The position numbers were made by a program, and so were the translations under genes. Of a stretch of 64,000 nt of DNA, positions 52,362-60,586 are shown in pieces. Every line of letters begins with the position of its first letter. The first letter of the stretch is position 1. This stretch comes from Paraburkholderia sp. BCC1885 (GTDB lineage Bacteria; Pseudomonadota; Gammaproteobacteria; Burkholderiales; Burkholderiaceae), in assembly GCF_900996235.1 (NCBI RefSeq), contig NZ_CAAJGM010000099.1, forward strand, positions 86,315-150,314, in the 5' to 3' direction. Under the pieces are notes generated by a model. That model saw nothing but the letters and a program-made list of their open reading frames with translations. It searched no databases and was not told where the DNA came from.

Positions 52362-54488
52362 TCACAAAGCCTTTAGCTCCGTGATCGCGTCGCGGACAGC
52401 ATGAATCACGTCCTGCCAGCGGCCGGCGGTTTGTTGCCTGAAGAGCCGGGCACCGGGATACCAGGGGCTGTCTTCGCGATCGCGCAACCAGCGCCACTCG
52501 GCAGGATCCGGCAGCAATATCCAGACGGGACGATTGAGCGCGCCGGCCAGATGTGCAATCGCGGTATCCACCGAGATGACCAGATCAAGCGACTGGACAA
52601 GCGCGGCCGTATCGGCGAAATCGCGCATCTCGTCCTCAACGCACACAATCCCGGAGTCGCCGAGGACACGTGCATCCTCGTCACGGACGTCCTTCTGCAG
52701 ACTGATCCACTGTGCATCGGCTTCCAGTAGCGGCATGAGTGTCGCCAGCCCGATTGAGCGGCTGCGATCGTTGACGTGTTCCCGGTTCCCGGACCACGCG
52801 AGGCCAATGCGCAACCGCTGCTTCGAACCAAGGAGGTTTTCCCATCGCTGGACCCGTGCTCGATCCGGATGGAGATACGGCGTGCGGTTCGGAACGCTCT
52901 GCTGATCCGTCGCAAACGCGAATGGCAGGCTGAGCAGCGGACAATGGCAGTCAAACGTGGGCAATAGTTCACCGGCGGGCACCACCTGAACCGACTCGTG
53001 CAGTGTCATCAACAGCGACTTGAGTGGCGGATGGACTTCAAGGACGACGTGAGCACCACGCTCGGCCAGAAGCGTCGCATAACGGCAAAACTGCAGCGTG
53101 TCGCCGAAGCCCTGTTCTGCGTGAACCAGAATCGTTTTGCCGGCGAGTGGCGTTTCACCCCGCCACATCGGTTGCGGCAAAATTCGTGCGCGATGCGCCG
53201 CCTTCGGGTCGCTCAAACGCCATTCGTAATCCGGCCACCCACGCGTGAAGTCGCCCTCGCTCAGGAAGAGCATTGCGCGCCCCACGTGGGCCTCTGCATA
53301 GTTGGGATCGATCGCAGTTGCCCGGTCGTACGACTCCAGAGCCTCCTGCGCCCGGCACATCTGGTACAGCGTCCCACCGCGGTTGCTCCATGCCTCGGCA
53401 AATTTCTCGTCAAGCGCCAGAGCGCCGTCGTAACTTCGCAGCGCCTCGTCGTAGCGTCCCAGATAGCGCAGCGCCGTACCCGCGTTGCACAGCGCCTCCC
53501 GCGATCCGGACTCGATTTCAAGCGCCAGCGTATAGTCCGACAGCGCCGCTTCGCACTGTGCCATCCGCAATAGCGCGTTGCCACGGGAGATGAGCGCGCC
53601 TGCATGTCGTGGCTCGAGTGCGAGCACGCGCTCACAGCGCTGCATCGCTTCATTTGCCCGACCCAGGCGCTCCAGTGCGATTGCGCTGTTGTACAACGCC
53701 TCGACAAAATCGGGCTGACTGGCGATCGCGTCGTTCAAACTTACAAGCGCCTCAGATGGCCGTCCGAGGTCAATGAGCGTCCGGCCCCGCGTCAGCAGTA
53801 TTGCGGGATGACGGGGCATAATGGCGAGCGCCTGATCATAGCTTTGCAACGCCTCGGTATAGCGCTGCAGATCGCGAAGCACAAGACCGCGGTTGTAGTA
53901 CGACTCGAACGAGCGCGGCGCTACGGTCAGTGCCCGATCGTATGTGTCCAGCGCCTCCTGATAACGTGCCAGTGCCCGTAGCGCGCCGCCACGGTTGCTC
54001 AGCGCGTCCAGCACCAGCGGGGACACGGCGAGCGCGCGATCGTAAGCCGCAAGGGCTTCTGCATACCGACGCATTTCGAGCAGCGTGTCGCCGAGCCGAA
54101 CCAGTGTCACCACATGCCGGGAATCGATCCGCAACGCGGCATCGAACTGAACCAATGCCTCTTCTCGGCGCCCGGCTGCAACCAGGATGCCGCCGAGATC
54201 GGAGAGCGACATCACTTCCGGCTTGAGTGACACCGAGCGTCGTAGCACGGTCTCAGCTTCCGCAGTACGGCCTCGCTGGTACTGGAGTACGCCATAGCCG
54301 TGTAGCGCTCCGGCGTGGCCCGGCTGGCCCGCGAGCACCGCTTCGTACTCGCGGGCGGCGTCATCGAAGCGGCCCTTGGCGTGCCACTCACTGGCGCGAT
54401 CAAGGCTCCCCGTTGACTTTGCGTCTTTCCGCGCGCCTGCTATACCCGATGTGCCCGCCGGGGCACCTTGTGGCTGCTCGACATTCAT
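52362..54488 (-). CDS. TPR-repeat glycosyltransferase 3
   Basis: This 708-residue protein starts MNVEQPQGAPAGTSGIAG and continues with DRASEWHAKGRFDDAAREYEAVL, nearly the same as copy 4 (SRAREWHLQGRFDDAAREYEAVL). TPR units span about residues 30-430. The C-terminal GT9-like domain has LVHAEQGFGDTLQFCRYATLL, RIGLAWSGNREHVNDRSRSI and ISVDTAIAHLAGALNRPVW. A ribosome site AGGAGG precedes the start. An ATGACGCGGATTACA element and an extended -10-like TGTTATGG occur about 100 bases upstream, as they do before copy 4. The gene seems to head the leftward run toward tpsA. Confidence 0.88.
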   Translation of the reverse strand: MNVEQPQGAPAGTSGIAGARKDAKSTGSLDRASEWHAKGRFDDAAREYEAVLAGQPGHAGALHGYGVLQYQRGRTAEAETVLRRSVSLKPEVMSLSDLGGILVAAGRREEALVQFDAALRIDSRHVVTLVRLGDTLLEMRRYAEALAAYDRALAVSPLVLDALSNRGGALRALARYQEALDTYDRALTVAPRSFESYYNRGLVLRDLQRYTEALQSYDQALAIMPRHPAILLTRGRTLIDLGRPSEALVSLNDAIASQPDFVEALYNSAIALERLGRANEAMQRCERVLALEPRHAGALISRGNALLRMAQCEAALSDYTLALEIESGSREALCNAGTALRYLGRYDEALRSYDGALALDEKFAEAWSNRGGTLYQMCRAQEALESYDRATAIDPNYAEAHVGRAMLFLSEGDFTRGWPDYEWRLSDPKAAHRARILPQPMWRGETPLAGKTILVHAEQGFGDTLQFCRYATLLAERGAHVVLEVHPPLKSLLMTLHESVQVVPAGELLPTFDCHCPLLSLPFAFATDQQSVPNRTPYLHPDRARVQRWENLLGSKQRLRIGLAWSGNREHVNDRSRSIGLATLMPLLEADAQWISLQKDVRDEDARVLGDSGIVCVEDEMRDFADTAALVQSLDLVISVDTAIAHLAGALNRPVWILLPDPAEWRWLRDREDSPWYPGARLFRQQTAGRWQDVIHAVRDAITELKAL

Positions 54489-55113
54489 GCCCGCCTCCTG
54501 AACGCACCATGCAACAGGTACCGGCTGCTGCGTCCGGCGATCAGTCGCCGCAACCAGCCGGTTTTAACAAGCAGGGTAACGGATAAGCCATAACAGGCGA
54601 ATGACGCGGATTACAGAGGTCTGTCATACCATTGCCATGTGTTCACCGCGAGTCGAACACTCCGACATCGACCGTCCGGCAAGGGATTCCGCATGTATGC
54701 GCAGTTCAGTGTTGCCGACGGTACGCGTAACGGACAGTAATTACCTCCAGATTTCTGGGCCGTTGCGCACATTCATGCTCGTGGAACATATCGCAATGAC
54801 GCAGTCATAACCTGTCCCGAATGAGGATTCATGCGACCGGACGTTCGACGCAACAGGTGGCAATGCCCCGATATCCGCGTAGGCAGACCTGGTTGCTTTC
54901 TAATAATTAGTAGTACCATGTTACTCAAATTGCATATAGTGCACCCTATGCGAGGTTCGATGAGGCTCCTGACGCTACCGTCCGGCTATTTGGCTTCACG
55001 GGACTCGTGAATCTGGTCCGTCACGCCGTGTGCAGGATGTTCTACCACGGCAATTGTCCGCACCACCCGCCCCCTCCCGCCCTGCAAATTGGTTTTTCAC
55101 CGGATCGGGATAA
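54489..55113. other. intergenic region upstream of TPR-glycosyltransferase 3
   Basis: These 625 bases hold no gene that I can support. The half next to 54488 carries promoter-like sequence, including the shared element at 54601-54615. The stretch around 54890-54960 is AT-rich, with no clear hairpin. The gene at 55114-55935 ends at its right edge. Confidence 0.5.
54601..54615. promoter_or_regulatory. shared upstream element of TPR-glycosyltransferase 3
   Basis: ATGACGCGGATTACA lies 113 bases before the start. The related ATGACGCGGAGTACG lies 116 bases before copy 4. On the coding strand both are followed at the same distance by a TGYTATG box that resembles an extended -10. It is related to the CRP-like site before tpsA. 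The operator assignment is tentative. Confidence 0.4.
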
Positions 55114-55935
55114 TCAGTTTGCCTCGTCGTCAGCGCTTGCCCGGGCAGCTTGCCAGATTGCGTCAAGGGGGTCGTCCACGTGTTCGTACGGGTCGAGAAG
55201 GAATGGACAGCGCTCGCATAGTGGCTCCCTGGTACGAAGAGCCAGAATGTGGTTGATCATCCACTGCGTGAGATCACTACCTCCCGCGATCTGCGCAGCA
55301 CTCCAGCTCGGCATCGTGGAAAAGAGCGCGGCGAATCCGCCCCAGCGCGACGGACGACCGCCGATCGCTGGGCGGATATACGTACGCAGCCACACATCGT
55401 CGCTGTTGGTCATCTCGCCCACGAAGAGACCTTTCGCAGTCGGAATGCCTACCTGCTTCCATTTCTCGACCATGGCGAGCGGACGCAGTACCCGCGCCAG
55501 CACGAACGCCGTGCTGGTTTCGCCCTCTATTTCGTCAAGCGACATCACGCCATTGCGTTGCATGCAGCGTCCGACAGCATGCGTGCCGATCAGGGTGGAG
55601 GCAAAACTCTTGAACACCAGGTCGGGGACGGTGAGCGACAGCTGGAACTCGCGCAGCCCGATATCAGAGCTCATGGTCGTGAAATTGCAAAACATGCCTT
55701 CCACCTGGCCAAGCATTCCCAGATATGGATCAAGGCCAAGATGCCGCAGCCTGGGCACGACCTGACGTTCGAGCAGTCGCATGAAACCGCGCCGGTTTCG
55801 TTCTCCGTGGTATTCCTTGAGACTCCTCACGATGATGTCCTGGATTTTCGAGCGGCGCTCCTCGGCGAACATCTGCGGCGAGTGGTTCAGATCGAACTTT
55901 GCCCGACCCTGGGCCACGCGTGGATCTACGAACAT
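55114..55935 (-). CDS. unrecognised 273-residue protein inside the TPR-glycosyltransferase block
   Basis: This soluble protein has no signal or membrane segment. The N-terminus is basic (MFVDPRVAQGRAKFDLN; RSKIQDIIVRSLKEYHGERN). The middle reads MSSDIGLREFQLSLTVPDLVFKSFASTL, and near the C-terminus there is a CxxC (REPLCERCPFLLDPYEH). The ribosome site GGGAGG is strong. No family comes to mind. It is encoded between TPR-glycosyltransferases 3 and 4, in the same direction, so it may belong to the modification pathway, for example as a sugar-transfer helper. This is inferred from position alone. Confidence 0.68.
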   Translation of the reverse strand: MFVDPRVAQGRAKFDLNHSPQMFAEERRSKIQDIIVRSLKEYHGERNRRGFMRLLERQVVPRLRHLGLDPYLGMLGQVEGMFCNFTTMSSDIGLREFQLSLTVPDLVFKSFASTLIGTHAVGRCMQRNGVMSLDEIEGETSTAFVLARVLRPLAMVEKWKQVGIPTAKGLFVGEMTNSDDVWLRTYIRPAIGGRPSRWGGFAALFSTMPSWSAAQIAGGSDLTQWMINHILALRTREPLCERCPFLLDPYEHVDDPLDAIWQAARASADDEAN

Positions 55936-56032
55936 GCCGGCCTCCCTGGAAATACAGATGCCGTGTCAGCATCCGACGTCGAGCGAACCGCCGTCACGCG
56001 AGACGCGACACGGACGCACGCACAAGTCTCCA

Positions 56033-56266
56033 CTATACCTGCCTGGAACCGGGATATAACCGGATCGAAGCGCGTGTGACCCCACGGCCGTACCGGGTTC
56101 GAAAGACATTGATTTCGAGGGATCTCGCCAGCACTTCGCTCAAACGCCCACACGGTTTGGCTTCCCGGGCCTGGACCAGGTAGTTGCCCTGCTCGTCGCC
56201 CCATACTCCCGCGATGGTCACCGGTCCGTATGGATGGCGCGCCCTGGTGGCACCGGTTCGGCACAA
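56033..56266 (-). CDS. possible small protein after TPR-glycosyltransferase 4
   Basis: This possible 77-residue protein starts at TTG, or at GTG 56221, which would give 62 residues. The second part (VTIAGVWGDEQGNYLVQARE; LSEVLARSLEINVFRTRYGRG) has a normal amino-acid mix and reads as coding. No ribosome site is convincing and no domain is recognised. It may be a degraded or spurious frame. It is listed because the 360-base gap between two well-packed genes otherwise has nothing. Confidence 0.3.
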   Translation of the reverse strand: MCRTGATRARHPYGPVTIAGVWGDEQGNYLVQAREAKPCGRLSEVLARSLEINVFRTRYGRGVTRASIRLYPGSRQV

Positions 56267-56293
56267 GGCAGGTGGAGGCTCTCTTCGCTCCGG

Positions 56294-58534
56294 CTATACC
56301 AAGTTTCCGATCGCCGTACGCACCTTGTCGACCACACCACGCCAATCTCCCGGGGTCGATTGACGGAAAAGGCGTGCGCTCGGGTACCAGGGGCTGTCCT
56401 CCCTGTCCCGCATCCAGCGCCACTCGGGCGGCTCCGGCAGCAACACCCAGACAGGGCGGTTGAGTGCGCCCGCAAGGTGCGCCGCCGACGTGTCCACCGA
56501 AATGACCAGATCCAGTAACTGCACGAGCGCGGCTGTATCCGAGAAGTCGCGGATTTCATCACCGAAGCTGCGTATCGGCGAGCCGTCGAGAACGGCCAGA
56601 TCCTGCTCACGCACCCCCTTCTGCAGGCTGATCCACTCCACATCCATTTCCAGCAGCGGCATCAACGTCGATAGTGGAATGGACCGGTGACGGTCGTTAA
56701 GATGCGCCGGATTACCCGACCAGGCGAGACCCACACGTCGACGCTGCTTCGGACCCAGCAGGGCCTCCCATCTTTCCACCAGTGCAGCATCGGAGTACAG
56801 ATACGGCGTCTGGTTCGGGATACTGTGCAGGTCCGTCTGAAAGGCGAATGGCAGGCTAAGCAGCGGGCAATGAAAATCAAACTGCGGCAGCGGTTCGCCC
56901 GCGACCACCACCTGCACTACGCTGCGCAGCGACGCCATCAGTGACCCGAGGGCCGGCTGCACTTCAAGCACAACGTTGGCGCCACGCGCCCGTAGAAGCT
57001 CCGCATAGCGGGAGAACTGCAGCGTATCGCCAAAGCCCTGCTCGGCGTGAACCAGTATCGTCCGACCATCGAGCGATTCGTGGCCCTGCCACAGCGGCTC
57101 CTTGAAAACGCGCCCGCGCTGCTCGCCGCCCGGATCCTGTATGCGCCACTCATACTCCGCCCAGCCACGCGTAAAATCGCCCTGAACCAGATGCAGCGAA
57201 GCGCGCGCAAAGTGTGCTCCGGCATATCCCGGGTCGAGCGTAATCGCCCTGTCGTAGGCCTGCAGCGCGGCGTCAGGGCGCGCCATCGCGTGCAGGACAT
57301 TGCCGCGATTAAACCAGTACATCGGGTGATCCGGCCTGATCGCCATAGCCCGGTCGATGGCGTTCATCGCCTCCTCATGACGATGCAGATCCAGCAGGAC
57401 ATTGCCACGATTGCCCCATGCTTCGGCAAAACCAGAGTTGATTGCGAGCGCGGCATCGTAGCTTTGCAGCGCCTCTTCGTACTGCCCCAGATAGCGCAGT
57501 GCCGTCCCCTGGTTGCAAAGGATCTCTACCGAGCCGGCGTCAATCTGCAGCGCGCCCCCGTAGCTGGATAACGCAGCGTCATATTGCTTCAGTTGCAGCA
57601 ACGCGTTGCCGCGACAGGCCATTGCCCGGGTGTGTTGCGACTCAAGGGCAAGCACACGCTCACAACGCCCGATCGCCTCGCTGGGCCGGCGCAGCCTCTC
57701 CAGTGCCACCGCGCTGTTATATAGCGCCTCCACGAAATCAGGCTGGCTGGCAACCGCCTCGTTGAAACTCGCCAGCGCCTCGTTCAGTCGCCCAACGTCG
57801 ACCAGGGTCTGTCCGCGCGCGGACAGCATCGCCGGGTTTCCGGGCTGAATGGCAAGCGCCCGGTCGTAGCTGTGCAACGCCTCCGCGTGACGGCCCAGCT
57901 CGCGCAGCACGTGGCCCCGGTTGTAGTACGCCACGAACGAATGCGGGTCCACGGACAACGCGCCGTCATACGTCTCCAGCGCCTCCATGTATCGCCTGAG
58001 TGCCCGCAGGGCGCTGCCGCGATTGGTCAGCGCGTCCAGCGCCTGTGGCGACACGTCGAGCGCGCGGTCATACGCCCTGAGGGCGTCCTCGAACCGGCCC
58101 ATCTCGAGCTGCGTGTTGGCAAGGGCAACCAGTGTCTGAACGTGCCGCGGATCTATCCGCAACGCGGCTTCAAACTCTTTCAGGGCCTCGTCGGGCCGCC
58201 CTGTACCCGCCAGGAGTGCGCCCAGGTCCGTGAGCACCATCGGCCCCGGTGCGAGCGACACGGCCCGGCGGAGCAACGTTTCCGCCACCGCAGGCAGGCC
58301 CCGATGGTACTGGACGACCCCATACAGCTGTAGCACGTCGGCGCGATCCGGCTCCCGCGCGAGCACCGCTTCGTACTCGCGCGCGGCGTCGTCAAACCGG
58401 CCCTGCAGGTGCCACTCCCTCGCGCGTGAAAGGCTTGCCGTTGACGAACCACTGCCGAAACGACTGCCCCGCTCGGCAACGGCGTGCGCGACTGTCTGAC
58501 CGCCCTCTGCGCCCTCTGAATGCTCGACATCCAT
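56294..58534 (-). CDS. TPR-repeat glycosyltransferase 4
   Basis: This 746-residue protein is closest to copy 3: SLSRAREWHLQGRFDDAAREYEAVL near the N-terminus, then about 12 TPR units, and a GT9-like domain with LVHAEQGFGDTLQFSRYAELL, RVGLAWSGNPAHLNDRHRSI and ISVDTSAAHLAGALNRPVW. It has one more TPR unit than copy 3. AGGAG precedes the start. The upstream region carries the same element and spacing as copy 3, so both the gene and its promoter were duplicated. gspJ ends 220 bases upstream, on the same strand. Confidence 0.88.
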   Translation of the reverse strand: MDVEHSEGAEGGQTVAHAVAERGSRFGSGSSTASLSRAREWHLQGRFDDAAREYEAVLAREPDRADVLQLYGVVQYHRGLPAVAETLLRRAVSLAPGPMVLTDLGALLAGTGRPDEALKEFEAALRIDPRHVQTLVALANTQLEMGRFEDALRAYDRALDVSPQALDALTNRGSALRALRRYMEALETYDGALSVDPHSFVAYYNRGHVLRELGRHAEALHSYDRALAIQPGNPAMLSARGQTLVDVGRLNEALASFNEAVASQPDFVEALYNSAVALERLRRPSEAIGRCERVLALESQHTRAMACRGNALLQLKQYDAALSSYGGALQIDAGSVEILCNQGTALRYLGQYEEALQSYDAALAINSGFAEAWGNRGNVLLDLHRHEEAMNAIDRAMAIRPDHPMYWFNRGNVLHAMARPDAALQAYDRAITLDPGYAGAHFARASLHLVQGDFTRGWAEYEWRIQDPGGEQRGRVFKEPLWQGHESLDGRTILVHAEQGFGDTLQFSRYAELLRARGANVVLEVQPALGSLMASLRSVVQVVVAGEPLPQFDFHCPLLSLPFAFQTDLHSIPNQTPYLYSDAALVERWEALLGPKQRRRVGLAWSGNPAHLNDRHRSIPLSTLMPLLEMDVEWISLQKGVREQDLAVLDGSPIRSFGDEIRDFSDTAALVQLLDLVISVDTSAAHLAGALNRPVWVLLPEPPEWRWMRDREDSPWYPSARLFRQSTPGDWRGVVDKVRTAIGNLV

Positions 58535-58649
58535 GTCTGGCTCCTGAACCGACCGGAAATTTCCGGATTGCCAACCGCCTCGGGCACTGAGACGTCACGC
58601 GCGCCCGGCTCCGTTTTCGCCAGACTATCGCGCAGGGCATAGCATCCTG

Positions 58650-58664
58650 ATGACGCGGAGTACG
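58650..58664. promoter_or_regulatory. shared upstream element of TPR-glycosyltransferase 4
   Basis: ATGACGCGGAGTACG lies 116 bases upstream of the start and is followed, on the coding strand, by ATGCTATGCC, similar to an extended -10. It is the counterpart of 54601-54615. It differs from that element in 2 of 15 positions. Confidence 0.4.
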
Positions 58665-58754
58665 AGGCGCCGTCACGATAGTGTCATCGACAGGCATCTT
58701 TCGGCGTCAGCGGCAGCCAATCGGTGCGGCGGCGCTCGTTGCATGAGCCGCGGC

Positions 58755-59417
58755 TCACTGACCAATCGGTATCGTGCGTATAAACTCGGTGGGAGGGGTT
58801 CCGATCGCCACGTCAAAACGGATGCCGCGCGGCAGCGGCTTTCCCAGCGACGCCGTGTTGCTCACGCCATGCGCTGCGAGAAACTGCGCGTACGACGCTT
58901 CGACCACGCCCTGATTCGACGTCCAGCCGACGGGCGGGACCCACACCGAAAGGTCCATCGAACGCACATTTCCACTCGCCGCCACATTGGCAAAGCGGTC
59001 CATATGCTGGAGCGCATCGTTCAATTGCGACAAGGTGGAGACGGGTTGGGAGGCACTGCGCAACAACTGATGCGCCTTCATCTGATAGCGCACCACCTGA
59101 AGTCTCGTCGGGCCATTGCCCACGCCGATGTGCCGCACGAGCACGAGTTCATCCGGCTGAATCCGCAATGGCGAGCCGAATACTTCGTCGGCCGTTACCA
59201 GGTTAAGCAGGTCATACTGCAGTTGCGAAAAATACCGCCCCAGCGCCCGGGTCTGGGTAAGGTTTGAGACCACGTCGTCACGACCACGGATGGTCGCGTC
59301 CAGCCCTCGCCACGATAGCAGCGCCACGATGGCGAGCAGGGCGATAGCGACCAGCATCTCGATCAGCGTAAAGCCGCCGATGCGCAACTTCCCCGGACAT
59401 CTAGAAGTGCTGTTCAT
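58755..59417 (-). CDS. gspJ: type II secretion minor pseudopilin GspJ
   Basis: This 220-residue protein has the prepilin leader KLRIGG followed by FTLIEMLVAIALLAIVALLSWRGL with Glu at +5. Features of GspJ include RYFSQLQYDLLNL, RIQPDELVLVRHIG and YQMKAHQLLR in the globular domain, and the end RGIRFDVAIG. GspJ forms the pseudopilus tip with GspI and GspK. The start MNSTSR overlaps the 3' end of gspI by 17 bases. These two genes are 30 kb from gspD-E-F and 36 kb from gspG-H, an unusual separation. Confidence 0.92.
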   Translation of the reverse strand: MNSTSRCPGKLRIGGFTLIEMLVAIALLAIVALLSWRGLDATIRGRDDVVSNLTQTRALGRYFSQLQYDLLNLVTADEVFGSPLRIQPDELVLVRHIGVGNGPTRLQVVRYQMKAHQLLRSASQPVSTLSQLNDALQHMDRFANVAASGNVRSMDLSVWVPPVGWTSNQGVVEASYAQFLAAHGVSNTASLGKPLPRGIRFDVAIGTPPTEFIRTIPIGQ

Positions 59418-59826
59418 TCTGCACCACCGATACGACTTCCGCGAGCGCCGTGCCACCTGCTGTCGACAGGTAGACGCTGACCGCTACCTCACGCAAAAGA
59501 GGACTGTCCAGCGCCGTCACGGTCTGCCGACACACAAAACGGTAGGGCCCTTGCGGACACTGAAACACGCTATGCCCCGGGTCCGGCCATGACTGCGTCA
59601 CGCGAATGTCGCTCAATGCGTCGTCAGCGCTCCAGACAGCCAGCATGCGTTCGCGGGCATCCTCTGTATTCGAGGCCATCGCACCCATCGCGTGCAGCAC
59701 CGCTCCCAGAGCGATCGCAATGATCGCCAGCGCAATCAGCACTTCAATGAGCGTGAATCCGGACGCCAGCACGCCAGGCGGCGTACCTCGCTGCCTCATC
59801 CTGTCCGGCCCGATCCCATCATTCAT
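59401..59826 (-). CDS. gspI: type II secretion minor pseudopilin GspI
   Basis: This 141-residue protein has the leader GVLASG followed by FTLIEVLIALAIIAIALGAVLHAM with Glu at +5, then a short globular domain (ADDALSDIRVTQSWPDPG; YRFVCRQTVTALDSPLLREVAVSVYL). It nucleates the pseudopilus tip with GspJ and GspK. GAGGGGAA precedes the start. It lies 175 bases downstream of cysC and is immediately followed by gspJ. Length and composition are normal. Confidence 0.92.
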   Translation of the reverse strand: MNDGIGPDRMRQRGTPPGVLASGFTLIEVLIALAIIAIALGAVLHAMGAMASNTEDARERMLAVWSADDALSDIRVTQSWPDPGHSVFQCPQGPYRFVCRQTVTALDSPLLREVAVSVYLSTAGGTALAEVVSVVQNEQHF

Positions 59827-60001
59827 TTCCCCTCCGGGGACAACGCGAAAATGTCTGGCATCGCCCGAGCGGGCGTTGATACACCCAGTTGCGCGCGCCT
59901 TTCGCAGCTAACGGGACGGGACCATCCGATCGTAACGGCCACACAGCGCTCATCAACGCCCGGCCAGACGTGTCATTTGACGCACTACATCGGCATAGTA
60001 T

Positions 60002-60586
60002 TTACGGGCGCCCGACCTTTCCGCGAATGTATGCGACTAGCTCGTCAATCGCAGGCCGCGGCGGCCGCACTACCGTATCGATCACCAGATCCGGTGTCGC
60101 CGGTACTTCGTAGGGCGACGATATCCCTGTAAACGCCGTCAGCTCGCCTGCATGAGCTTTCCGGTACAACCCCTTCGGATCACGCGCTTCGCAGGTAGCA
60201 AGGTCAGCAGCAACGTACACCTCGTGGAAGGGGCTGTTGCTACTCACCAGTCTCCGCGCTTCTTCCCGGCCTTCCCGCAGCGGCGAAATCAACGCGACGA
60301 TCGTGACCATGCCCGCGTCGGCAAGCAGTGACGCCACTTCGCCCACCCGGCGCATATTTTCCATCCGGTCAGCTTCGCTAAATCCCAGGTCGCGGTTCAG
60401 GCCCCGGCGCAGCCGGTCCCCATCCAGCACATAGGTCTGATAGCCCATCGCGCGCAACACCCGTTCTGCACCGAACGCCAGCGTCGATTTGCCGGCCCCT
60501 GAGAGCCCAGTCAACCAGAACACCGCGCCGGCATGCCCATTGGCACGTTCACGCATGAATACAACATCCGCCGTTCTCTCAGTCAT
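60002..60586 (-). CDS. cysC: adenylylsulfate kinase CysC
   Basis: This 194-residue enzyme phosphorylates adenylyl sulfate to PAPS, the universal sulfate donor. It has Walker A GLSGAGKST (27-35), YVLDGDRLRRGLNRDLGFS with the conserved DGDxLR/RxGL motif, ENMRRVGEVA, VALISPLREGREEAR, and KGLYRKAHAGELTAFTGI near the lid. All are typical of CysC. Its ATG overlaps the stop of the TIGR03032-like gene by 8 bases. No cysD, cysN or cysH is nearby, so the gene is probably not for sulfate assimilation. A role in sulfating an exported glycan or protein fits the context. Confidence 0.93.
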   Translation of the reverse strand: MTERTADVVFMRERANGHAGAVFWLTGLSGAGKSTLAFGAERVLRAMGYQTYVLDGDRLRRGLNRDLGFSEADRMENMRRVGEVASLLADAGMVTIVALISPLREGREEARRLVSSNSPFHEVYVAADLATCEARDPKGLYRKAHAGELTAFTGISSPYEVPATPDLVIDTVVRPPRPAIDELVAYIRGKVGRP

